Assembly (NCBI GenBank): GCA_002483145.1
Contig: DLHJ01000016.1
Span: forward strand, 515,564 to 579,563
DNA length: 64,000 bases
Reading direction: 5' to 3'
Source of the DNA: Cellvibrio sp. UBA7671
Lineage (GTDB): Bacteria > Pseudomonadota > Gammaproteobacteria > Pseudomonadales > Cellvibrionaceae
In this document: positions 24,461 through 34,063 of the stretch, piece by piece
How the letters are laid out: each line of letters starts with the position of its first letter
Numbering within the stretch: position 1 is the stretch's first letter
Program-made: the position numbers and the translations under genes
The notes under the pieces: generated by a model
Told to the model about the DNA's origin: nothing
Database searches by the model: none
What the model saw: only the letters and a program-made list of their open reading frames with translations

Positions 24461-24650
24461 ATGCACCATGCTTGTGCTTGAGTCGGTTTTGTTTAGGGTA
24501 TGCAATCTTGTATTCAACTCATAACACAATGATTTAAAAGACAAAAATAAAACTGGCGTGGTATCTGCAATATTGCGATCAAGCTAGTGTGAATTATCAA
24601 TAGCTGCCTCAAAACTAACTAGTAAAGACCATTAAATAGAGGAAGAACTC

Positions 24651-25325
24651 ATGAAGATGAAACAAAAATTAATCGCTGGTGCTATCGCTCTCTCTGCTAT
24701 GGCGGGTTTTGCTGTTCCAGCGGCGCACGCTGAAGTTTCTGCAGCTGTTGGCGCGGCCAATATGTACTACTGGCGCGGTCTGGATTTGGGTGAAGGCGAT
24801 CCACAAATTTGGGGTGACTTGAAAGTTAGCGGCGCTGGTTTCTATGGTGGTGTTTGGGCAGGTTCAGGTGATGCGGTGATGGGTCAGGAGTATGACCTTT
24901 ATGTTGGTTACGGCAATGCTTTTGGTGATTTCAAATTTGATATCAGTGTTTGGTCATACAGCTACCCAAAACCAGCTAGCGCAACTGAAGTTGTGGATGG
25001 CGAAAGTATTGATGTGACGCCAGAGGCATTAAGTCCAGGTGACTTGGTTGAGGCGGTTGCAATGATTGGTTACGGCCCAATCGCATTCACCTATTATGAG
25101 AACCTGGAAGGCGCTGACGATTACAACTACATGACATTAGCCGGTACATTTGGTGCATTCACCGTTAAATACGGCGTTCATGAAGATGATTTGTCTCACG
25201 TTGATTTGACCTATGCCTACAACAGCAAGCTGAGCTTCACTGTTGGTAAAGTTGTGGACGATGTGGATGGCTCTTACAACGACGAAGCTAAATTCGTAGT
25301 GGGTCTCGCTTTACCAATCGAGTAA
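24651..25325 (+). CDS. TorF-type putative outer-membrane porin
   Basis: Outer-membrane beta-barrel of the TorF/Gcw_chp (TIGR02001-like) family, common in gammaproteobacteria and of unknown substrate. A signal peptide (residues about 1-27, cut after AAHA) leads to YYWRGLDLGEGDPQIWGDLK, the family's opening motif. Alternating strands rich in Gly, Tyr and Phe follow, ending in KFVVGLALPIE. The 224-aa length is typical. GAGG lies upstream of the ATG, and a strong terminator follows, so it is monocistronic and probably well expressed. Confidence 0.8.
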   Translation: MKMKQKLIAGAIALSAMAGFAVPAAHAEVSAAVGAANMYYWRGLDLGEGDPQIWGDLKVSGAGFYGGVWAGSGDAVMGQEYDLYVGYGNAFGDFKFDISVWSYSYPKPASATEVVDGESIDVTPEALSPGDLVEAVAMIGYGPIAFTYYENLEGADDYNYMTLAGTFGAFTVKYGVHEDDLSHVDLTYAYNSKLSFTVGKVVDDVDGSYNDEAKFVVGLALPIE

Positions 25326-25351
25326 GTTTTAGCTGCCTAAAACTTGGCACC

Positions 25352-25380
25352 AAAAAGGCAAGCCTCGGCTTGCCTTTTTG
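25352..25380 (+). terminator. Terminator of the TorF-type gene
   Basis: AGGCAAGCC-TC-GGCTTGCCT, preceded by an A-run and followed by TTTTTG. Confidence 0.88.
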
Positions 25381-25507
25381 CTATTAGTTACTTAATAAAA
25401 TAATAATTATATGATTTAATAAAAGATTCTTTCCAAGCCCTTATGCTGTCGCCCGAACTCTGGTTCAATGCGTGCGCAATGGCTTACATCTTTATAAGGA
25501 ATCTTGC

Positions 25508-26536
25508 ATGTCCCGTTCTCCTATTCTTGTTACTGGCGGTGCCGGTTTTATCGGCAGCCATGTCTGCGTTGAGCTGATCAATAGCGGCTATTTGCCGGTG
25601 GTGGTCGATAACCTGTGCAATAGCAGTGCTGAATCACTCAAGCGTGTAGCCCAAATTACCGGTGTTGAGCCTCTGTTTTTTGAGGTGGATATCAATGATA
25701 AGGACGCCCTGCGCGATGTATTCCGCACTTACGAGATAGAGGCGGTAATGCACTTTGCCGGTTTGAAGGCGGTGGGGGAGTCCAACCAGATTCCGATGAA
25801 ATACTACCGTTACAACGTGGCGGGTAGCCTATCGCTCACCGAGGTGATGGAAGAGTTCAAGGTGTGGAAGCTGATCTTCAGCTCCTCGGCCACCGTCTAT
25901 GGTGATCCGGTGTCGGTACCTATCGAGGAGGATTTCGCTACCTCTGCCACCAATCCTTATGGTCGCAGCAAGCTGATTGTTGAGGAAATATTGACCGATA
26001 TCGCCAAGGCGCCCAACAGCCAGTGGAATATCTCCCTGCTGCGCTACTTCAACCCGGTTGGGGCGCATGAAAGCGGTCTGATTGGCGAAGATCCAGCCGG
26101 AATCCCGAATAATTTGCTGCCGTACATAGCGCAGGTGGCAATTGGCAAACTCAAAGAATTAAGCGTATTTGGAGACGATTACCCCACGGTGGATGGCACT
26201 GGTGTGCGCGATTACATCCATGTGGTTGATCTCGCTCTCGGCCATGTCGCGGCGCTTAAGAAGTTGGATCGGGCCGGCAAAGGCTGCCGCGCCTACAATC
26301 TGGGTACCGGCTCTGGTTATTCGGTCTTGCAGATGGTCAAGGCATTTGAGCAGGCGAGTGGCCGCGCTGTGCCCTACAAAATTGTGCCGCGCCGAGCGGG
26401 GGATATCGCCAGCTGCTACGCCGATCCGATCAAGGCCAAAGCGGAGTTGGGTTGGACTGCAAAATACGATCTCGCGCGGATGATGAAAGATGCCTGGCGC
26501 TGGCAGTCGCAAAATCCCAATGGCTACAACAACTGA
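25508..26536 (+). CDS. galE: UDP-glucose 4-epimerase GalE
   Basis: Interconverts UDP-glucose and UDP-galactose for polysaccharide and LPS synthesis. It has the NAD-binding [23 protein letters not shown], and the catalytic Tyr-Lys in [12 protein letters not shown]. Later come [13 protein letters not shown] and [11 protein letters not shown]. From the ATG at 25508 the protein is 342 aa, close to E. coli GalE (338); AAGGA precedes this ATG, while the longer start at 25472 adds unconserved residues. It stands alone with its own terminator. Confidence 0.96.
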   Translation: MSRSPILVTGGAGFIGSHVCVELINSGYLPVVVDNLCNSSAESLKRVAQITGVEPLFFEVDINDKDALRDVFRTYEIEAVMHFAGLKAVGESNQIPMKYYRYNVAGSLSLTEVMEEFKVWKLIFSSSATVYGDPVSVPIEEDFATSATNPYGRSKLIVEEILTDIAKAPNSQWNISLLRYFNPVGAHESGLIGEDPAGIPNNLLPYIAQVAIGKLKELSVFGDDYPTVDGTGVRDYIHVVDLALGHVAALKKLDRAGKGCRAYNLGTGSGYSVLQMVKAFEQASGRAVPYKIVPRRAGDIASCYADPIKAKAELGWTAKYDLARMMKDAWRWQSQNPNGYNN

Positions 26537-26562
26537 TCGTTCTGTTTAATCGTTTTACCAGA

Positions 26563-26600
26563 ACAGCCGATGGAAGCGATTCCATCGGCTGTTTTTTTTA
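26563..26600 (+). terminator. Terminator of galE
   Basis: ACAGCCGATGGA-AGCGAT-TCCATCGGCTGT followed by eight T residues: a 12-bp perfect stem. Confidence 0.92.
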
Positions 26601-26661
26601 GGACGGTTTCGATGTAATTGGTTTTCCGCACAGTTGCGGTGTGACCAGTTATACACAAATC

Positions 26662-26831
26662 CATCTCACTTTTTACAGAGGCAAGTGAGATGCCCCATCT
26701 TTAAGCAGTTTTCCAAAAGTGAGAAGAGAAAGTCCGGCTAATAGTTGAAGCTTACTAGTGTGTTAGTTCATCAACACACCACCACAATTCCAATAAAAAT
26801 TTTGGCGTGACAGTTGTTGTTTTCCAAAAGT
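26662..26831. promoter_or_regulatory. Repeats in the leader of the di-heme protein gene
   Basis: The 360-base gap between the galE terminator and the di-heme gene holds a perfect 10-bp inverted repeat, CATCTCACTT (26662-26671) and AAGTGAGATG (26683-26692). It also holds a 13-bp direct repeat, GTTTTCCAAAAGT, at 26708-26720 and 26819-26831. These could be regulator sites for the downstream secreted protein. No ORF and no confident -35/-10 pair were found. Confidence 0.4.
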
Positions 26832-26954
26832 CGCGCTTAACGGTAAGTCAAAACAATCAGCTAATTCCCTTGTCCGGTCAGCGCATTCAATAACGATAAG
26901 ATCTCGTCAGAGGCGTGAATGCCAGTGGCTGGAAAGGAACCAGTGGAGACAATT

Positions 26955-29900
26955 ATGCAAACCATCACCCTGGGCAGGATGCTATTTCTGCTCTGTTCAC
27001 TGCTTATTAGTCACAATCTCTTTGCCCAAACGAATCTTGCGCTTAATAAGACGGCTACGGCCAGCACGTCGCTCACCTCTGCGCTCAATGCGGTGGATGG
27101 CAATGGCGGTACCCGTTGGGAATCTGCCCATGGTATTAGCCCGTCATGGTTGAGTGTCGATCTTGGCGCCAGCTATAACTTGTCTTCAGTCGTTATCGAT
27201 TGGGAGGCGGCCAATGCAGCCAACTATGAGGTGCAAGGTTCAATCAATGGCACGAGTTGGAATACTATCGCCAGCCGTACCGGCGGCACTTTTGGTACGC
27301 GTACCGATACAGTCGCGGCCAGCGGTTCCTATCGCTATGTGCGCATTAATTGTACCCAGCGCAGTACCGGCAATAACTGGGGCTATTCGATCTGGGAACT
27401 GAAGGTGTATGGCGCGGTACCTGTGAGTAGCAGCGCCGCCAGCATCCCCGCGAACCTGAATCTTGCGACCGGTGCGATAGTGGCGGCCAGCAGCCAGCAG
27501 CAACCCGCCGCGTTGGCGATTGATAACAACCCCGGTACCCGCTGGGAGTCAACCCACGCCATTGACCCAACCTGGATCAGCCTGGATTTTGGCTCAGCTA
27601 AAACCCTGAATTCGGTGGTAATTGATTGGGAGGCAGCCAATGCCGCCAATTACCTTGTGCAAGGCTCGAATAACAATGCAACCTGGACCGATCTGGCGAG
27701 CCGTACCGGCGGTACTTTTGGTGCACGCACCGATACGCTTGCCGTAACCGGCTCTTATCGTTATTTGCGTGTGTATAGCACGGCGCGCAGTGCAGGCAAC
27801 CAATGGGGCTATTCGATTTTTGAACTGAAAGTCTATGGTTCTGGCGGTACAGGTAGCAGCGTCGCCAGCAGTGCTACGCCTGGCAGTGTTGCTCCCAGTA
27901 GTATCCCTGCGTCTTCATCGAGCCGCTCATCGACACCGGCAGTGCCTTCATCCAGCAGTGTGGCGGCCAGTATTCCCGCCAATGTGAACTACAAGCCGCT
28001 GTTCCCGACCCAGTTTTCGCAAGAAGTATCGCGCAACTGGCGCATTGAGCCAGACGGCACCATCGTCACCTTCGGCAGCGGTCGCGCGCGGGCGCGTCAT
28101 GAAGCTGAAACTATCTTCTACACCTTTCCATCGTTCTATCACGAGCACCGCACCTTCAAGTTTGAGGTGCATGATCACACCCCGAAAGGTGAATCGCGCG
28201 TAGAGATTTTCTATGAACCTGAATACGCCAACTTTAATGATATTGGCTGCCGCAAGAGTTTGTTTAACCCTTACCGTTCCTACTTTGGTGATAACGGCGG
28301 CTTCACTCGTATTGCGACTGCTGATCCGGCGACTGGCAAGGGCGAGCGCTGGCGCTGTGTGGGAACCCGTTTTGTGCCGGGTGAACGCGAAGGTCAAACG
28401 ACTTTGCGCACCGGTGAGTTCTATGACTTTGAATTCCAGCAATGGTTAGGTTTCACCGAGACTGATCCAAAAGTCAGCGCCCAGCGCGTTTACTACACGG
28501 ATACCTTCCGCATCAAACTGGGCAGCCCGGGTTTGTATATCGTCAACAATGATGAGCTGAATGCGAAACTGTCTGCCGGTGGCGCCGCTACGGCAGCACC
28601 AGTGCGCGCGTTTAAAGGAATCGCGCAAGCGGATGTCATCAGCACTTCCGGTGTGTTGGTGGATTCCAGTGGTCAGGGCTATATGCCGGTTCGTTCGCCA
28701 CAGGGTATCGCCAAGGGCTACCAAAAGCCGTCTTATCTGGTTACCAATCCGGCCAACAATGCGACAGTGACTTATCGTGACGGTGGCCAGATTTTCACCG
28801 ATCCGGTACTGGAATATGCGCCTACTGCAGCAAGCCCTTTTATTGTTGATCGCCATGATTACCTGTGGACTTCCTTCTTCCGCGAAGCCCTGAATACCCG
28901 CTGGGAAACCCACAATGGTTTCTTGAATGGCCGCCGCATTTTCCACACGGATTTTGTTAATGGTAAGCACTTTGAGCCGGGCAATCCGGATTTCCCCGAG
29001 CTGGCGAACCTGTCTACCGGCCTGACAATCAATAATTCCTGCGTGGGTTGCCATACCAATAATGGTCGCGGTTTGGCGCCAGTCGCGGGTCAGTTGCCCA
29101 ATACCATGGCGGTAAAAGTCAGCTCCGGCAGTACCGATGCCCAGGGTAATGCATTGCCTCACGCGTATTTCGGCAAAGTATTACAGCCGCAATCGCGCAA
29201 TGGCGGTGTACCGGCGGAAGCGACTACAAGCCTGAGTTACAGCACTGTTTCCGGTAATTTCAATGACGGCACAGCTTATCAACTGCAAGCACCCAGCTAC
29301 TCGGTGCAAGTATTGGATCAGGCTGGCGGGCAAGTGAATTTCTTCTCGCCGCGCATGGCGCAAACCATTGTCGGACTGGGCTTATTGGAAGCGGTACCTG
29401 AAGCGACTTTGCTACAGCGCCATGATCTGAATGACAGCAACGGCGATGGTATTTCCGGCCGCGCGGTGCAGGTGACTGATGCCAAAACCGGTGACCAGCG
29501 TATCGGCCGCTTTGGCTGGAAAGCGAATATCGCCACGCTTGAGCAGTTCACTGCTGATGCGCTGCATGAAGATATAGGGGTAAGCACCAGTATCTTCCAG
29601 GGCCCCGCTTGTGGTGCCAACCAAACCGCCTGCCGCAATGCAGGGCCAGCGGGCGTTGAGTTGAGCGATGCGCGCGTCAATCTGGTTGCTGTATACATGC
29701 AGGCGCTGGGCGCACCGGCGCGTCGTCCCGAAACGGTCAATAACGCCGATGTCGTACGCGGTGAGCAAGTGTTTGCCAATCTCGGCTGCGGCGGTTGTCA
29801 TACCCCGAGTATGACGACCGATTACGGGCACCCATTGGCAGAATTGCGCGGTCAAACCATCAAGCCCTACACCGATTTGTTGGTGCACGATATGGGTGAT

Positions 29901-30146
29901 GGCCTGGCCGATCGCCTGACCAGCAATGCCGCGCTAAACCGCGAGTGGCGCACGCCGGCGCTCTGGGGCTTGGGTCTGACCGAGGCCGTCAATGGCCACA
30001 CCCGCTTGTTACACGATGGTCGCGCACGCACTATCAACGAAGCGATTTTGTGGCACGGTGGTGAAGCGAGTGCGAGCCAATCCGCGTACAAAGCGGCGAC
30101 GGCGGCGCAGCGCAATGATTTGATTAAATTCCTCGAATCCTTGTAA
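26955..30146 (+). CDS. Secreted F5/8C-domain protein with C-terminal di-heme oxidoreductase domain
   Basis: A signal peptide (about residues 1-24, from the ATG at 26955, with GGAG six bases upstream) leads to two F5/8 type C (discoidin-like) carbohydrate-binding domains (about 25-155 and 165-297), nearly repeats of each other. A Ser/Thr/Pro linker (about 300-345) follows, then an unrecognised beta-rich region (about 350-530), then a DUF1111-type di-heme domain (about 560-1060). Two c-type heme motifs are seen, CVGCH (about residue 700) and CGGCH (about 944). DUF1111 proteins resemble di-heme peroxidases. Anchoring such a domain to polysaccharide suggests extracellular redox chemistry, for example feeding lytic oxygenases; that is inference. 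The gene is alone and ends in a bidirectional terminator. Confidence 0.85.
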   Translation: MQTITLGRMLFLLCSLLISHNLFAQTNLALNKTATASTSLTSALNAVDGNGGTRWESAHGISPSWLSVDLGASYNLSSVVIDWEAANAANYEVQGSINGTSWNTIASRTGGTFGTRTDTVAASGSYRYVRINCTQRSTGNNWGYSIWELKVYGAVPVSSSAASIPANLNLATGAIVAASSQQQPAALAIDNNPGTRWESTHAIDPTWISLDFGSAKTLNSVVIDWEAANAANYLVQGSNNNATWTDLASRTGGTFGARTDTLAVTGSYRYLRVYSTARSAGNQWGYSIFELKVYGSGGTGSSVASSATPGSVAPSSIPASSSSRSSTPAVPSSSSVAASIPANVNYKPLFPTQFSQEVSRNWRIEPDGTIVTFGSGRARARHEAETIFYTFPSFYHEHRTFKFEVHDHTPKGESRVEIFYEPEYANFNDIGCRKSLFNPYRSYFGDNGGFTRIATADPATGKGERWRCVGTRFVPGEREGQTTLRTGEFYDFEFQQWLGFTETDPKVSAQRVYYTDTFRIKLGSPGLYIVNNDELNAKLSAGGAATAAPVRAFKGIAQADVISTSGVLVDSSGQGYMPVRSPQGIAKGYQKPSYLVTNPANNATVTYRDGGQIFTDPVLEYAPTAASPFIVDRHDYLWTSFFREALNTRWETHNGFLNGRRIFHTDFVNGKHFEPGNPDFPELANLSTGLTINNSCVGCHTNNGRGLAPVAGQLPNTMAVKVSSGSTDAQGNALPHAYFGKVLQPQSRNGGVPAEATTSLSYSTVSGNFNDGTAYQLQAPSYSVQVLDQAGGQVNFFSPRMAQTIVGLGLLEAVPEATLLQRHDLNDSNGDGISGRAVQVTDAKTGDQRIGRFGWKANIATLEQFTADALHEDIGVSTSIFQGPACGANQTACRNAGPAGVELSDARVNLVAVYMQALGAPARRPETVNNADVVRGEQVFANLGCGGCHTPSMTTDYGHPLAELRGQTIKPYTDLLVHDMGDGLADRLTSNAALNREWRTPALWGLGLTEAVNGHTRLLHDGRARTINEAILWHGGEASASQSAYKAATAAQRNDLIKFLESL

Positions 30147-30165
30147 TTAATTTGTGGCAAAAAAA

Positions 30166-30191
30166 ACTCCCGTCAGGCAACTGGCGGGAGT
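30166..30191. terminator. Bidirectional terminator between convergent genes
   Basis: ACTCCCGTCAG-GCAA-CTGGCGGGAGT, preceded by an A-run and followed by TTATTGCTTTT; it lies between the convergent di-heme and DegV genes. Confidence 0.8.
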
Positions 30192-30230
30192 TATTGCTTT
30201 TAAATTTTTGTTCTGTACTAACTAAAAAAA

Positions 30231-31178
30231 TCACACCAAATCTTTATCTGTAGCAAATGACAATGCAAAAGATTTTGGCCCTACATTAATCGCACCGGTC
30301 ATGCTCATCATCGACAGCATGGTTTTAACGTTGTACTGCTTACAGAATTCACGGAATTCCACGAGGATCGGTTCGTCTTTAATATCTTCCAACAAACCGC
30401 CATAACTCATCGCAACGACTTCGCTAGTCAAACCCTGTTGGATTTGTTTTTTTACATGGGCAAACAATTTTTCCAGCGCACCTAAAAAGCCTTTGCCGGT
30501 ATCGATTTTATCGGTTGCACCGCGGTGCAATTGCACAATCGGGCGCAGGTTTAATGCGCTTGCCAATTTAAAATTAATCCATGAAATATTGTTGTCGCCT
30601 TTGCGCAGATGACGGCGTTCACGCATATAAGACAAATCATTTGGAATTAAGTAGCCGTACACCTGATCGCGCATGTTATCGATTTCGCGAATGGATTTAT
30701 TCAGGGGCAAATTATCCACATGGATGCGTTTTACTAATTCATATACCAGCAGCGCGTGGCCGGTAAACATGGACATGGAATCGTACAAGCGAATGCGGAA
30801 AGGTGCGCGGCCTTCAGTTCTTTCCATCTCGCGGAATTTCGGTTCGTTTACCAGAGCCGCTTCAGACACGCGTTTGAATACATCGCTCTTTTTGCTGTTG
30901 ATGGTGACGACTTGCACCAAATCGTATTTCGGCAGCAAACGCTCCCTGAGGATATCGGTCATGTCGTTGACGGAGAGTGGATCGGATTGCGCCAAACCAT
31001 AGACATCGCGTGAATGATTTTTGTAAAAATTCAACATGGTTTGAGGATCACGATAATCCAGCTCCTGCCCTTTGGAGTGGTTGATATAAATGGGCAGCAC
31101 TTCAATGTTGTGTTGTTGAATAAACTTTGCAGGCAAATCGCAAGTCGAATCTACGGCAATACACGTCCTGGATGACAT
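30231..31178 (-). CDS. DegV family fatty-acid-binding protein
   Basis: DegV proteins bind fatty acids; in Firmicutes they (FakB) present them to a kinase. The start SSRTCIAVDSTCDLP, then IEVLPIYIN, is the family's N-terminal signature. At 315 aa it is typical. I chose the ATG at 31178 because GGAG lies eight bases upstream and family similarity begins there; the 74 in-frame residues before it look non-coding. No FakA-like kinase is in the window, so the pathway here is unclear. About 280 bases upstream, to 31455, hold no gene I can support. Confidence 0.83.
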   Translation of the reverse strand: MSSRTCIAVDSTCDLPAKFIQQHNIEVLPIYINHSKGQELDYRDPQTMLNFYKNHSRDVYGLAQSDPLSVNDMTDILRERLLPKYDLVQVVTINSKKSDVFKRVSEAALVNEPKFREMERTEGRAPFRIRLYDSMSMFTGHALLVYELVKRIHVDNLPLNKSIREIDNMRDQVYGYLIPNDLSYMRERRHLRKGDNNISWINFKLASALNLRPIVQLHRGATDKIDTGKGFLGALEKLFAHVKKQIQQGLTSEVVAMSYGGLLEDIKDEPILVEFREFCKQYNVKTMLSMMSMTGAINVGPKSFALSFATDKDLV

Positions 31179-31455
31179 TTTCTTTCTCCACTGGATTACA
31201 GCATTGTTGTAAGAATGGTTGGCGCCCTCCTTGGCATGTTGGTCCTTGTCGCTCCCGCTGTGTTTTTTGGTATACAGCCGTTGAGCAGATGGTGCCAGTA
31301 TCGATCTTGGGACGATAAAGCAGTAGTCGCATAAATCACCGCGCTTTGTGAGGAATCGCGGAAGTTGTTGTGCGGTCAGGACGACAAGCGTGTAAGCCAT
31401 GGCTTACAAAAGGTGGGCGGAAATCTGCAAAACGGTTATAAGTGAAGGAGGCTTT

Positions 31456-32865
31456 TTAACTGCTGATGGGAAGAATGGGTAGGCAGACGCTAAAACGCGC
31501 ACCACCAAGTTCCGAGCGGTGGATGCTGATGTTGCCCTCGTAGCTGCGCACAATTTCGGCGGCGACGGCAAGGCCAATGCCCTGCCCGGGAATGGTGGTA
31601 TCCAGCCGCTGGCCGCGCTCCAGAATCCGCTCAGTCTGATCGTCGGGAACACCGGGGCCGTCGTCTTCAATATCAATGCGCAGTTGGGTATCTTCAACGA
31701 ACGAGCGCACGCGAACTTGTTTATTGCCGTATTTAAAGGCGTTTTCCAGCATATTGCCGAATAATTCCATTACATCCTGTTCATCGCCTGCAACTATCGA
31801 GTTGGGCGCCAAATCCAGTTCCTGCTCCATGTGTTTATGTGCATAGACTTTCTGCAGTGCGGCAAATAGCCGCTGCGCGATGGGCTCAAGGCGGGTACGA
31901 CGGAAGGTGCCTTTTTGCTGGCTGGAGACCGCTCGCTGCAATTGGTAAGTCACGACCTGGTTCATGCGCGCCACCTGTTCGCTGGCAATTTGCTGCAGCT
32001 CGCCGTCGGATTCCACACCTTCAACCAGCTTGCTTTGCAACACGGCCAGCGGTGTTTTCAGGCTGTGGGCGAGGTCGGCCAAGCTGTTGCGGTAACGCTG
32101 GCGCAAGGCCTGTTCGCGCTCCAATACCTGGTTGAGGTTATCGACAATTTTTTGTAGTTCTCTGGGGTGTTCGCCAGCGATATTGCTGGTGTCGCCGCTC
32201 TGCATCGCTTTTAGCGCCTGTGCCAATTTCCCCAGCGGGCGAAGGCCCCAGCGCAGGATCAGCGTTTGCGCGATCAATAAAAAAATCCCTGCCGCGCCCA
32301 GCCAGCGCCAGAGTTCATTGCGGTAGGCTTTGAGTTCGGCGGTGTATTCATCGGCACTGTGCGCAACAACAAAGTGGAATGGAGTGGGGGTGCCGCGTGC
32401 ATCTTCCCACTTGACCGTGTAGCGCGCGATAAAGTGCAGGTTGCCGCCCAGCAGTTTCTCGCTGAACAGCATTTTGCCGGGGGTGTTGCTTTTGGCGATG
32501 CGTTTGTAGTCCGGCGGGTCGCTCAGGGCTGCCGAGTTGGAACGCCAGACCAGCTTGGATTGGTTGTCGAAAATGTAGCTATAGAGTCCGGAATTGGGAT
32601 GTTCAAAGTCGGCGTCGCTGAGGGTGACGGGCATGCGCAGACTGTGGATTTTCTCGTTTTTGGTGATGGGTTCAGCCACGCTCATTAATAGGTTGACGTG
32701 GCCGCGCAAGCGCGAACGCTCGGCCACCTCCAAACTGTTTTCAAACGCGCGGTCAAGGAAGAAGCCGGTCAGCCCCAAAAACAGTGGCAGCAGCAGCGCC
32801 GATGCCAGCAGCAGGCGCGAGGCAATCGACGAGAAGCGGGCGATCACGGGCTTACTGCTTATCAA
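31456..32865 (-). CDS. PhoQ-like sensor histidine kinase
   Basis: Membrane sensor of a two-component system. It has a TM segment near residues 15-38, a periplasmic sensor domain (about 40-180), a second TM (about 187-206), a short HAMP-like region, and a phospho-acceptor His in DLAHSLKTPLAVL (about residue 270). The ATPase domain follows, with NMLENAFKYGN, DDGPGVP and GQGIGLAVA. The H-box with SLKTPL and the overall layout are PhoQ-like. Its start overlaps the response-regulator end by 14 bases, so the two are coupled. The signal is unknown; Mg2+ or cationic peptides would be the PhoQ precedent. Confidence 0.9.
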   Translation of the reverse strand: MISSKPVIARFSSIASRLLLASALLLPLFLGLTGFFLDRAFENSLEVAERSRLRGHVNLLMSVAEPITKNEKIHSLRMPVTLSDADFEHPNSGLYSYIFDNQSKLVWRSNSAALSDPPDYKRIAKSNTPGKMLFSEKLLGGNLHFIARYTVKWEDARGTPTPFHFVVAHSADEYTAELKAYRNELWRWLGAAGIFLLIAQTLILRWGLRPLGKLAQALKAMQSGDTSNIAGEHPRELQKIVDNLNQVLEREQALRQRYRNSLADLAHSLKTPLAVLQSKLVEGVESDGELQQIASEQVARMNQVVTYQLQRAVSSQQKGTFRRTRLEPIAQRLFAALQKVYAHKHMEQELDLAPNSIVAGDEQDVMELFGNMLENAFKYGNKQVRVRSFVEDTQLRIDIEDDGPGVPDDQTERILERGQRLDTTIPGQGIGLAVAAEIVRSYEGNISIHRSELGGARFSVCLPILPISS

Positions 32866-33529
32866 GGTTGAACCGGTAGCCGAGGCCGCGCTGTGTGCTG
32901 ATCAAATTCAAGCTGCCATCCGGATCGAGTTTTTTACGCAAACGGCCGACAAATACTTCGATCACGTTGCTATCGCGGTCGTAATCCTGCGCATATAGGT
33001 GTTCAGTCAGCTCGCTTTTGGAGATGTTCTTACCAGCGTGTAGGGCGAGATAGGTGAGGGTGTTGTACTCAAAGCTGGTGAGTTCAACTTCGGTTTCATC
33101 GCGGTGCACACGTTTGGCGCTGGTATCAATCGTGATGGGTCCGTAGCGCAAGACTGAGGAGGCATGGCCGCTGGCGCGACGCAACAGAGCATGGATGCGC
33201 GCGCGCAACTCTTCCGGGTGGAAGGGTTTGGTCAGGTAATCGTCGGCACCGGCTTCCAGGCCACTAACTTTGTCCTGCCAATTGCCGCGTGCGGTCAGAA
33301 TCAAAATGGGGAAGTTGCGCTCTTTGGCGCGCAGTTCGCGGATCAGTTGAGTGCCGTCTAGCAGCGGTAGCCCCAAGTCGATGATCGCCAGATCGTAGTC
33401 ATATTCGCTGCCGAGGAACAGGCCTTCGCGGCCATCGGCGGCGGCATCACAGGCATATTTTTCGGTGGCCATCAGGCTGAGAATTTGTTCGCGCAGGGGT
33501 TTTTCATCTTCAACGATCAAAATACGCAT
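32852..33529 (-). CDS. PhoP-like OmpR-family response regulator
   Basis: DNA-binding regulator paired with the downstream kinase. The receiver domain has the acidic pair in VEDEKPLRE, the phospho-accepting Asp in AIIDLGLPLLDG, Thr in ILTARG and Lys in LTKPFHPEEL. The C-terminal OmpR winged helix has NVIEVFVGRLRKKLDPDG and TQRGLGYRF. At 225 aa it is normal. It precedes the kinase on the same strand and follows the PepSY gene by about 55 bases. Confidence 0.93.
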   Translation of the reverse strand: MRILIVEDEKPLREQILSLMATEKYACDAAADGREGLFLGSEYDYDLAIIDLGLPLLDGTQLIRELRAKERNFPILILTARGNWQDKVSGLEAGADDYLTKPFHPEELRARIHALLRRASGHASSVLRYGPITIDTSAKRVHRDETEVELTSFEYNTLTYLALHAGKNISKSELTEHLYAQDYDRDSNVIEVFVGRLRKKLDPDGSLNLISTQRGLGYRFNLDKQ

Positions 33530-33585
33530 GGATCGGTCCTGGATTTATTGATGGATTAAGTGCAGTGGTTAAATCGAGAGAATTA

Positions 33586-33963
33586 CTAGTGGTTGAGCAA
33601 TTGACCAGTTTGGCCATCGACATTAATAACGCGCATGCGCCCGGCGTTGAGTACTTTAACACCATAGACCACGCGGGTATCGTCTTGCTGCGTATTGACG
33701 CTCATGACTTGTCCACCCACTTTGTTGCGCACCAATTCGGCGGCTTCAGCGGGCGAGAGTTTGGGTTCCGGGGCAGTCGGGGCAATGGTATCAGTATCGA
33801 TCAGGCTGTTATCTGGTTCACTGGAGGGAAGCCCCATGTCACTGCCGATCAAGTCATTGGACTGGGCAATACCCAGTTGGCAGCTCAATAGCAGCGTTGC
33901 CAACAAAAGGAATGTTTGCAGAAAAGGGCCGGGGCGCACGCGGAAGGTTTTTGAGTACAGCAT
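33586..33963 (-). CDS. PepSY-domain secreted protein
   Basis: Signal peptide (about residues 10-35, cut after GIAQ) followed by one PepSY domain (LSPAEAAELVRNKVGGQVMS, then VYGVKVLNAGRMRVINVDG). PepSY domains are thought to inhibit peptidases or modulate signalling in the periplasm. Lying just upstream of the PhoPQ-like genes on the same strand, it probably belongs to their operon and could act on the sensor's periplasmic domain. I chose the ATG at 33963; an earlier in-frame start exists. Confidence 0.8.
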   Translation of the reverse strand: MLYSKTFRVRPGPFLQTFLLLATLLLSCQLGIAQSNDLIGSDMGLPSSEPDNSLIDTDTIAPTAPEPKLSPAEAAELVRNKVGGQVMSVNTQQDDTRVVYGVKVLNAGRMRVINVDGQTGQLLNH

Positions 33964-34063
33964 GACAAATTCCAACAAGAAGGCATTCAAATAAATTCTA
34001 CGCCTTCACTATCGCCCGTGTTTTGGCAAAGGTCAATTTGACCTTTGCCAATTCGTTGAGTGA

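Noticed and set aside
28446-29162. Minus-strand open frame of 238 codons opposite the di-heme gene
   Set aside because: It mirrors the real gene's codon structure; the plus-strand frame has clear domains and heme motifs.
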